Positions 56,301-63,770 of a DNA stretch of 64,000 bases are shown here, one piece after another. The notes under the pieces were generated by a model, which made no database searches, was not told the DNA's origin, and saw nothing but the letters and a program-made list of their open reading frames with translations. Source of the stretch: Lineus longissimus (lineage: Eukaryota > Nemertea > Pilidiophora > Heteronemertea > Lineidae); contig NC_088322.1 of the NCBI RefSeq assembly GCF_910592395.1, positions 2,730,001-2,794,000 on the forward strand, in the 5' to 3' direction. The first letter of the stretch is position 1. Each line of letters opens with the position of its first letter. Position numbers and translations under genes: made by a program.

Positions 56301-57930
56301 CACAAGGAACAGTCTCAAGAGTCACTCTGTGTCACCTAGCACAAGGAACAGTCTCACTCTGTGTCACCTTGCACAAGGAACAGTCTCAAGAGTCACTCTG
56401 TGTCACCAAGTACAAGAAACAGTCTCACTCTGTGTCACCTAGTACAAGAAACAGTCTCAAGAGTCACTCTGTGTCACCAAGCACAAGAAACAGTCTCAAG
56501 AGTCACTCTGTGTCACCTAGTACAAGAAACAGTCTCACTCTGTGTCACCTAACACAAGAAACTGTCTCAAGAGTCACTCTGTGTCACCTAGTACAAGGAA
56601 CAGTCTCACTCTCTCTCACCTAGCACAAGGAACAGTCTCAAGAGTCCCTCTGTGTCACCTAGTACAAGAAACAGTCTCACTCTGTGTCACCAAGTACAAG
56701 AAACAGTCTCAAGAGTCACTCTGTGTCACCTAGCACAAGAAACAGTCTCAAGAGTCACTCTGTGTCACCTAGCACAAGGAACAGTCTCACTCTGTGTCGC
56801 CTAGCACAAGGAAAAGTCTCAAGAGTCACTCTATGTCACCTAGTACAAGAAACAGTCTCACTCTGTGTCACCTAGTACAACAAACAGTCTCAAGAGTCAC
56901 TCTGAGTAACCTAGTACAAGAAACAGTCTCAAGAGTCACTCTGTGTCACCTAGCACAAGAAACAGTCTCAAGAGTCACTCTGTGTCACCTAGTACAAGGA
57001 ATGGTCTCAAGAGTCACTCTGTGTCACCTAGTACAAGGAATGGTCTCAAGAGTCACTCTGTGTCACCTAGCACAAGAAACTGTCTCAAGAGTCACTCTGT
57101 GTCACCTAGTACAAGGAATGGTCTCAAGAGTCACTCTGTGTCACCTAGTACAAGGAATGGTCTCAAGAGTCACTCTGTGTCACCTAGCACAAGAAACTGT
57201 CTCAAGAGTAACTCTGTGTCACCTAGTACAAGGAATGGTCTCAAGAGTCACTCTGTGTCACCTAGTACAAGGAATGGTCTCAAGAGTCACTCTGTGTCAC
57301 CTAGCACAAGAAACTGTATCAAGAGTCAATCTGTGTCACCTAGCACAAGGAACAGTCTCAAGAGTCACTCTGTGTCACCTAGCACAAGAAACTGTCTCAA
57401 GAGTCACTCTGTGTCACCTAGTACAAGGAATGGTCTCAAGAGTCACTCTGTGTCACCTAGTACAAGGAATGGTCTCAAGAGTCACTCTGTGTCACCTAGT
57501 ACAAGGAATGGTCTCAAGAGTCACTCTGTGTCACCTAGCACAAGAAACTGTCTCAAGAGTCACTCTGTGTCACCTAGCACAAGGAACAGTCTCACTCTGT
57601 GTCACCTAACACAAGGAACAGTCTCAAGAGTCACTTTGTGTCACCTAACACAAGGAACAGTCTCACTCTGTGTCACCTAGCACAAGGAACAGTCTCAAGA
57701 GTCACTCTGTATCACCTAGCACAAGGAACAGTCTCACTCTGTGTCACCTAACACAAGGAACAGTCTCAAGAGTCACTCTGTGTCACCTAGCACAAGGAAC
57801 AGTCTCACTCTGTGTCACCTTGCACAAGGAACAGTCTCAAGAGTCACTCTGTGTCACCTAGCACAAGAAACAGTCTCAAGAGTCACTCTGTGTCACCTAG
57901 TACAAGAAACAGTCTCACTCTGTGTCACCT
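35343..57930. repeat. Right array domain: type B higher-order repeats
   Basis: GTCGCC landmarks followed 110 bp later by GAGTAACC recur at 35343, 36677, 39224, 40363, 45624, 47036, 49218, 50708, 51964, 55345 and 56796. A GAGTAACC without GTCGCC is at 38071. The full core, measured as an uninterrupted frame, is 271 codons (45622, 47034, 49216, 51962, 55343, 56794). Shortened cores of 219, 193 and 154 codons (35341, 50706, 39222) differ from it by 4, 6 and 9 units of 39 bp exactly. Segments related to the middle domain are interspersed at 41.0-45.2, 48.1-49.2 and 53.0-55.3 kb. Confidence 0.88.
41003..42830. repeat. Middle-type block embedded in the right domain (copies at 48.05 and 52.98 kb)
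   Basis: Starts at 41003, 48052 and 52980 match at offsets of 7,049 and 4,928 bp, and these offsets also hold for the blocks at 41571, 48620 and 53548. All carry CCTACCACAAGG, then GTCAACTA, then CCTACTACAAG. The 48-kb copy is cut short: after 48.8 kb it has 32-bp AATGGTCTCACTC units not seen in the others and skips most of the AACTGTC/AATGGTC core. Confidence 0.8.
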
Positions 57931-59509
57931 AACACAAGAAACTGTCTCAAGAGTCACTCTGTGTCACCTAGTACAAGGAACAGTCTCACTCTGTGTCACC
58001 TAGCACAAGGAACAGTCTCAAGAGTCCCTCTGTGTCACCTAGTACAAGAAACAGTCTCACTCTGTGTCACCAAGTACAAGAAACAGTCTCAAGAGTCACT
58101 CTGTGTCACCTAGTACAAGAAACAGTCTCAAGAGTCACTCTGTGTCACCTAGCACAAGAAACAGTCTCAAGAGTCACTCTGTGTCACCTAGTACAAGAAA
58201 CAGTCTCACTCTGTGTCACCTAACACAAGAAACTGTCTCAAGAGTCACTCTGTGTCACCTAGTACAAGGAACAGTCTCACTCTGTGTCACCTAGCACAAG
58301 GAACAGTCTAAAGAGTCACTCTGTGTCACCTAGCACAAGGAACAGTCTCAAGAGTCACTCTGTGTCACCTAGTACAAGGAATGGTCTCAAGAGTCACTCT
58401 GTGTCACCTAGTACCAGGAACAGTCTCACTCTGTGTCACCTAGCACAAGGAACAGTCTCAAGAGTCACTCTATGTCACCTAGCACAAGAAACTGTCTCAA
58501 GAGTCACTCTGTGTCACCTAGTACAAGGAATGGTCTCAAGAGTCACCCTGTGTCACCTAGTACAAGGAATGGTCTCAAGAGTCACTCTGTGTCACCTAGT
58601 ACAAGGAATGGTCTCAAGAGTCACTCTGTGTCACCTAGCACAAGAAACTGTCTCAAGAGTAACTCTGTGTCACCTAGTACAAGGAATGGTCTCAAGAGTC
58701 ACTCTGTGTCACCTAGTACAAGGAATGGTCTCAAGAGTCACTATGTGTCACCTAGCACAAGAAACTGTCTCAAGAGTCACTCTGTGTCACCTAGTACAAG
58801 GAATGGTCTCAAGAGTCACTCTGTGTCACCTAGTACAAGGAATGGTCTCAAGAGTCACTCTGTGTCACCTAGCACAAGAAACTGTCTCAAGAGTCACTCT
58901 GTGTCACCTAGTACAAGGAATGGTCTCAAGAGTCACTCTGTGTCACCTAGTACAAGGAACAGTCTCAAGAGTCACTCTGTGTCACCTAGCACAAGAAACT
59001 GTATCAAGAGTCAATCTGTGTCACCTAGCACAAGGAACAGTCTCACTCTGTGTCACCTAACACAAGAAACTGTCTCAAGAGTCACTCTGTGTCACCTAGT
59101 ACAAGGAATGGTCTCAAGAGTCACTATGTGTCACCTAGCACAAGAAACTGTCTCAAGAGTCACTCTGTGTCACCTAGTACAAGGAATGGTCTCAAGAGTC
59201 ACTCTGTGTCACCTTGTACAAGGAATTGTCTCAAGAGTCACTCTGTGTCACCTAGCACAAGAAACGGTATCAAGAGTCACTCTGTGTCACCTAGTACAAG
59301 AAACAGTCTCACTCTGTGTCACCTAACACAAGAAACTGTCTCAAGAGTCACTCTGTGTCACCTAGTACAAGGAACAGTCTCACTCTGTGTCACCTAGCAC
59401 AAGGAACAGTCTCAAGAGTCACTCTGTGTCACCTAGTACAAGGAATGGTCTCAAGAGTCACTCTGTGTCACCTAGTACCAGGAACAGTCTCACTCTGTGT
59501 CACCTAGCA

Positions 59510-60815
59510 CAAGGAACAGTCTCAAGAGTCAATCTGTGTCACCTAGCACAAGGAACAGTCTCAAGAGTCACTCTCTGTCACCTAGCACAAGAAACTGTCT
59601 CAAGAGTCACTCTGTGTCACCTAGTACAAGGAATGGTCTCAAGAGTCACTCTGTGTCACCTAGTACAAGGAATGGTCTCAAGAGTCACTCTGTGTCACCT
59701 AGTACAAGGAATGGTCTCAAGAGTCACTCTGTGTCACCTAGCACAAGAAACTGTCTCAAGAGTCACTCTGTGTCACCTAGTACAAGGAATGGTCTCAAGA
59801 GTCACTCTGTGTCACCTAGTACAAGGAATGGTCTCAAGAGTCACTCTGTGTCACCTAGCACAAGAAACTGTCTCAAGAGTCACTCTGTGTCACCTAGTAC
59901 AAGGAATGGTCTCAAGAGTCACTCTGTGTCACCTAGTACAAGGAATGGTCTCAAGAGTCACTCTGTGTCACCTAGCACAAGAAACTGTATCAAGAGTCAA
60001 TCTGTGTCACCTAGCACAAGGAACAGTCTCAAGAGTCACTCTGTGTCACCTAGCACAAGAAACTGTCTCCAGAGTCACTCTGTGTCACCTAGTACAAGGA
60101 ATGGTCTCAAGAGTCACTCTGTGTCACCTAGTACAAGGAATGGTCTCAAGAGTCACTCTGTGTCACCTAGTACAAGGAATGGTCTCAAGAGTCACTCTGT
60201 GTCACCTAGCACAAGAAACTGTCTCAAGAGTCACTCTGTGTCACCTAGTACAAGGAATGGTCTCAAGAGTCACTCTGTGTCACCTAGTACAAGGAACAGT
60301 CTCAAGAGTCACTCTGTGTCACCTAGCACAAGAAACTGTCTCAAGAGTCACTCTGTGTCACCTAGTACAAGGAATGGTCTCAAGAGTCACTCTGTGTCAC
60401 CTAGTACAAGGAATGGTCTCAAGAGTCACTCTGTGTCACCTAGCACAAGAAACTGTCTCAAGAGTCACTCTGTGTCACCTAGTACAAGGAATGGTCTCAA
60501 GAGTCACTCTGTGTCACCTAGTACAAGGAACAGTCTCAAGAGTCACTCTGTGTCACCTAGCACAAGAAACTGTCTCAAGAGTCACTCTGTGTCACCTAGT
60601 ACAAGGAATGGTCTCAAGAGTCACTCTGTGTCACCTAGTACAATGAATGGTCTCAAGAGTCACTCTGTGTCACCTAGCACAAGAAACTGTCTCAAGAGTC
60701 ACTCTGTGTCACCTAGTACAAGGAATGGTCTCAAGAGTCACTCTGTGTCACCTAGTACAAGGAATGGTCTCAAGAGTCACTCTGTGTCACCTAGTACAAG
60801 GAACAGTCTCAAGAG
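59510..60815. repeat. Right terminal block: pure 39-bp units, AACTGTC-AATGGTC trimers
   Basis: Two forward frames stay open from about 59.5 kb to beyond the array end, so no 32-bp unit lies here. Units are arranged mostly as AACTGTC followed by two or three AATGGTC or AACAGTC units, giving 117- and 156-bp sub-periods. Near the edge the order is trimeric. The block has few private mutations (for example CTCCAGAG at about 60070 and CAATGAATGG at about 60643). The array ends mid-unit at 60815. Confidence 0.9.
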
Positions 60816-60863
60816 GACATGCCATTGTGTATGCACCAAATATAAATTTGAACACCGACTCAC
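60816..60863. other. Junction between array and unique DNA
   Basis: Forty-eight bases separate the last array base from the candidate exon. The array unit is lost after AAGAG, where TCACTCTGT would follow and GACATGCC is found. There is no target duplication, transposon end or tapering series of decayed units, so the edge is sharp. Confidence 0.7.
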
Positions 60864-60992
60864 CTCTGTATCCACATTTTCCATTCTTGCTGCATGCCGG
60901 TCATACTCCCAAAAATACTCGCGCAATGTTTGACCTGATTTCTGTTCAAGCTCCGTTGCAGAAGATGTTTCAGTGGAAGGACGAGTCAACTC
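60864..60992 (-). CDS. Candidate internal exon, 43 codons, function not recognised
   Basis: On the minus strand a 129-bp segment starts after CACTTTCCAG (acceptor AG at 60993-60994, moderately pyrimidine-rich upstream). It ends in ACAGAG before GTGAGT (donor 60858-60863). It is open in one frame throughout, begins and ends between codons, and is a multiple of three (43 codons). The peptide is Glu-rich and includes TLREYFWEYDRHAARMEN. Composition looks like a real protein, but I recognise no family. The LREYFxxY stretch weakly recalls the first helix of an RRM, or a retroelement Gag, and neither is convincing. No second exon was identified. If real, transcription runs leftwards and the array lies in the following intron. 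It could be a chance open frame with chance splice signals. Confidence 0.35.
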
Positions 60993-61041
60993 CTGGAAAG
61001 TGATCAGAGATTTTGAGATAAAGTGGCCAGGTCAGTTATAA

Positions 61042-61792
61042 CTGCCAACTCAAGCCACACCAATGTACAGCCCAAGTTTAAACACAAACCAGGTTTCCCA
61101 CCTCTTTCCAGAATCTACCCATAACAAGGGCCACAAGGGAATCAGGCCCGAAATTGGTCACCTCGAAGATCGAGACCAAAATCAATTGGGTACCTCTCTC
61201 CCATCCAACTCCTACAGCTAACAGTCCGGAATTCTAAGATGGCAGCAAGATGGCAGCCTGATGGTCATACTGGTTATCGAATCTGGCCAAAAATTTATCA
61301 GGACACAATCAAGGACATAGAAGTAATGCACATTGACATGTTTGCAAGACACTAGATGATTTGACTGCCATCGCCACAAAATCCTGTCATGTGGTCTCAG
61401 AGATTCTTAAACAACACCTAGGCCTCTAGTCTGCCATCTGCTTTGCATTACTAACTTTGAAAATACTTTGACTCTTGGTTGGCTGGAATATCTTCTGTGA
61501 GGAATTACTGTATAAAGATAGCCGATAAATGTTGACACATTTCTATGTTAACCATGTTCACCAGATGAATCAGATGAATCAATGACATTCATCTGTAGAT
61601 CACAGAGTGAAGGTTTTTTGAGATACGAACAATAGAGTATTTTCTGAACTAGACCGACCTACACCTGAAAATTAGGTGTCACTGACCTTAACATTTGTTA
61701 CCATGTACATATATTTTATAGCTGACCTCATACCTACTTTTAAAAGTCTAGGGAAAATAATGAGAAAACCTCAGGAAATTTAAGACTTGGCC
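61042..61792. other. Unique non-coding stretch with small repeats
   Basis: No convincing gene. It holds an 11-bp tandem duplication AAGATGGCAGC (61236-61246, 61247-61257), a 9-bp tandem duplication CAGATGAAT (61562-61579) whose second copy forms a hairpin, and a short hairpin ACACCT/AGGTGT (61661-61666, 61674-61679). A 52-codon ATG frame at 61063-61221 is considered chance. Base composition is AT-rich compared with the array. Confidence 0.6.
61571..61595. repeat. Perfect 9-bp hairpin beside a 9-bp tandem duplication
   Basis: CAGATGAAT (61571-61579) and ATTCATCTG (61587-61595) are perfect inverted repeats with a 7-base loop. The left arm is itself duplicated directly upstream (61562-61570). 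There is no U-tract or RNA-gene context, so this is only a structural observation. Confidence 0.7.
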
Positions 61793-62234
61793 CATGAGGA
61801 AACCAGCCCTGTAAAATATTTAGTCGCCCTCCAACTTCAAGCACCCCGCTGATACTACACACAGTGATAATCGGCATATTTACCTTATCTACATAATGGC
61901 CAGCGTAACCAGTGATACTCGGGCCAGGTTCATCATCATGTGATCATGACTAATTACTGTGATGAGGCAAAATTAGAAGTAATTTGGTCGACTTCAAGGC
62001 AACCAGGATGTGATAGCAAGGTCGGTTATGTAACAACATATGTTGACCTCAGCTTTTGATCCGGCAACTCAGCAGGAGGTTACCTGGCTCAGATAAGCTG
62101 AGAGCTAAAGTCAATAAACTATTCCTCAGAAACTCTCCCCTCATCAAATATCCATCCCCAGGCATCTAAGGCATTTTCCATTAGTTGGTGGGGGATGGTT
62201 AGGAGATAATTTTTACAGGGCTGGTTTCCTCATG
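61793..62234. mobile_element. Putative non-autonomous element with perfect 24-bp inverted ends
   Basis: Positions 61793-61816 (starts CATGAGGAAACC, ends CTGTAAAA) are the exact reverse complement of 62211-62234. The pair bounds 442 bp without coding capacity. Within it lies another inverted pair, CTCAGCTT (62048-62055) and AAGCTGAG (62095-62102). No clear target duplication flanks the pair: the left flank is CTTGGCC, the right CTTGAAA. A MITE or a small foldback element fits. A third related end at 62453-62469 means the true borders may be different. Confidence 0.55.
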
Positions 62235-62469
62235 CTTGAAATATCAAAAGGGTCAGAGTCAAGGTCACAACAAGTGAAAGTCAAGGTAGTGACCCACACA
62301 GGATTTTATGACCTTGACCTACTTGCACCTGAGAAGCAAGATAAATCACTTACTGTTAGATTCATACCATTCCAACGATTGATTGCAGAGATGAGTTTAG
62401 CCAAGACTCTCATAAGCAGGAATGCATCCTCTCCATGGTGATCATCAAGGCAGAGGAAAACCTGTAAAA
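62211..62469. mobile_element. Alternative short element: TTTTACAGG...CCTGTAAAA with AAGGTCA repeats
   Basis: The right arm of the previous pair (62211-62234) also faces a degenerate copy at 62453-62469 (GAGGAAAACCTGTAAAA, lacking 4 bases). This gives a 259-bp unit with ends TTTTACAGG and CCTGTAAAA. Inside are TCAAGGTCA (62259-62267), GTCAAGGT (62280-62287) and TGACCTTGACCT (62309-62320). These form an imperfect inverted arrangement with CAAGTG/CTACTTG. Short AAGGTCA-rich elements of this kind are common in invertebrate genomes (family knowledge, not checked here). The ATG frame at 62232-62441 (69 codons) lies entirely inside it and is not regarded as a gene. Confidence 0.4.
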
Positions 62470-62712
62470 AATTTAATGCAGAGTTCTAACACCAGGCCTG
62501 GTTGTTCAAAAGCATCCTTGAATAAATAAATTATCTCAGTTTATCACATTGAGCCTGTTGCTTTGGGTGATGTTCTTAACCCGCCATGAGCATGACCCAA
62601 TGATGTGCAGAAAACGTACATAGCACATCCGTCATGCCTTAGTAATATGTTAATTCACCAGCACTTCGTCGCACCCTCTCTAAAGGTGCCAAAAGCTCAC
62701 AGGGAATATTAG
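62470..62712. other. Stretch between short element and LINE; possible decayed LINE 5' part
   Basis: Contains a 10-bp palindrome CCAGGCCTGG (62492-62501) followed by GTTGTTCAAAAGC. No intact gene. A TAG at 62710-62712 is in frame with the RT downstream. The 60 bases or so before it could still be RT-derived in a shifted frame, but I cannot establish this. Confidence 0.45.
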
Positions 62713-63684
62713 TTTCATCTCTTAAAATATGGTGTTCCGCAGGGGTCGGTGTTGGGCCCAAAAATGTACTGCATGTACACAAAACCACTCGGCAACACAA
62801 CAAGAAACCATGGCCCAGGTCATCATTTTTATGCAGATGATGCACAGCTTTACGACTCTTTTAATCCGGGGATCCCACAAGCACAGGAAGTTACACTTGA
62901 CTGTCTTGACTTATGCATTACTGACAATGGTTCCTGGTTGAAGGAGAACATGCTGAAAAAGAACGACGACAAGACGGAGGTGGCACTCTTTGCATCCACT
63001 CATCGTTCCAAGACCCTGGATCACGTTTCGGTGAATGCTGGTGACTCTATCATTGACTCTGTGGCATGCGTAAGAAATTTGGGGGTGATGTTTGACAAGA
63101 AAATGAACATGGAAGCACAGGTGAATGCTGTCTGTAGGTCGGCCTACGCCCAACTAAGGAATATTGGACTGATCCGTCAGTATCTCAACACTTCTGCAAC
63201 CCGTTCACTAGTGTGCGGCCTAGTCACATCAAAGCTGGATTACTGCAATTCACTGCTCTATGGCATTTCAAAAGACCTTATGAACAAGTTGCAGAGGGTG
63301 CAGAATGTGGCGGCCCGCATCATCACTCGCACCAAGCGTCGAGACCACATCTCCCCTGTACTACGTGAGCTCCACTGGTTGCCGGTTGAGCAGAGGGTGA
63401 ACTATAAAATCCTCATGCACGTTTTCAAATGTGTGCATGGAATAGCGCCTGGCTACTTGTCAAGCCTGGTCAATATCTATAGGCCAGGAAGAGACCTTCG
63501 GTCGGCTGATGACAATAGACTAGTACTTCCAAGGGCCCGGAGCAAATATGGGGAGCGCTGCTTCTCATTCTCCGCAGCTGTTTTGTGGAATGGGCTCCCT
63601 TTTGAGGTCCGGCAGGCAAAGACCCTTGCATCATTTCAAACGATGCTCAAGACCCATCTTTTTTCAGTTGTAATTTTGTTATAA
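62713..63684 (+). pseudogene. 5'-truncated CR1/L2-like LINE ORF2: C-terminal half of reverse transcriptase
   Basis: An open frame of 323 codons ends at TAA 63682-63684. The endonuclease domain and the N-terminal RT motifs are missing, and no ATG starts it. Visible RT motifs are GVPQGSVLGP (62731-62760) and the catalytic FYADD (YADD at 62830-62841). These are followed by SWLKEN...LKKNDDKTE, NLGVMFD (from 63076), LDYCNSLLYG (from 63235), RVQNVAARI, LHWLPVEQR (63370-63396) and AVLWNGLP near the end. This order and the C-terminal signatures are characteristic of the CR1/L2 group (Jockey superfamily) of non-LTR retrotransposons, which reverse-transcribe their RNA at a nicked chromosomal target. 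With no endonuclease, half an RT and a stop just upstream, it is a dead copy. The 3' frame is undamaged, so insertion was probably fairly recent. Clade assignment within CR1/L2/Rex-like groups is uncertain. Confidence 0.88.
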
Positions 63685-63770
63685 ATATTGTAAAAGCGCC
63701 TTTGAACGGATTTAATCTGAAAAGGGCACTTAAATTTAAATATGGTATATACATACATACATACATACAT
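63685..63770 (+). mobile_element. LINE 3' UTR with imperfect stem and microsatellite tail
   Basis: Directly after the RT stop comes a short tail with GCGCCTTT (63696-63703) and AAAAGGGC (63720-63727). These can pair imperfectly, as expected of the conserved 3' end recognised by L2/CR1 reverse transcriptase. The element then ends in ACAT repeats rather than poly-A, which is also typical of this group. Confidence 0.7.
63751..63770 (+). repeat. (ACAT)5 microsatellite, LINE 3' terminus
   Basis: Five perfect ACAT repeats, preceded by TATAT and followed by TCATCC. They are best read as the terminal short repeat of the LINE copy. Confidence 0.85.

Larger units (their letters stand above)
1..60815. 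repeat. Giant 39/32-bp minisatellite array (incomplete at left)
   Basis: A continuous head-to-tail array with no unrelated sequence inside it. The main unit is 39 bp (starts GTCACCTAG, then YACAAGRAA, then GTCTC, AAGAGTC, ACTCTGT). A 32-bp version lacks 7 bp between GTCTC and ACTCTGT. At a mean unit of about 37-38 bp the visible part holds roughly 1,600 units. All units point the same way. The 39-bp consensus is 18/39 G+C and has no CpG. Main variant classes are AACAGTC, AATGGTC and AACTGTC. Array DNA starts at base 1, so the true left end is outside the window. The last unit begins at 60786 and breaks off after AAGAG at 60815. No transposase, tRNA, rRNA or unique gene sequence is seen within it. 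Its function, if any, is unknown; a satellite-like role is inference. Confidence 0.98.

Noticed and set aside
1-60815. CRISPR array
   Set aside because: No repeat/spacer alternation: all units are one family, there are no unique spacers, no cas genes and the context is eukaryotic.
1-60815. Telomeric repeat or rDNA spacer
   Set aside because: No TTAGGG-type repeat and no rRNA sequence anywhere in the window.
60816-60850. Unique flank GACATGCCATTGTGT as a decayed array unit or seed
   Set aside because: Resemblance to TCACTCTGTGTCACC needs several gaps and is no better than chance by eye.
60777-60989. 70-codon minus-strand frame taken as a whole as a gene
   Set aside because: Its 3' part is array sequence and its start is TTG. 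Only the 129-bp segment between splice-like signals is kept as an exon candidate.
61063-61221. Small ATG frame of 52 codons on the plus strand
   Set aside because: Length is within chance expectation; no recognisable domain, and no codon-use or homology support is available here.
62081-62140. tRNA-like A box (TGGCTCAGATAAG) suggesting a tRNA or SINE
   Set aside because: No B box (GGTTCRANTCC) follows at the right distance and no cloverleaf can be drawn.
62232-62441. 69-codon ATG frame
   Set aside because: Lies wholly inside the putative short element, across its AAGGTCA repeats; no recognisable protein features.
62639-62845. Minus-strand open frames at 62639-62845 and 62911-63153
   Set aside because: Antisense shadows of the LINE RT region.
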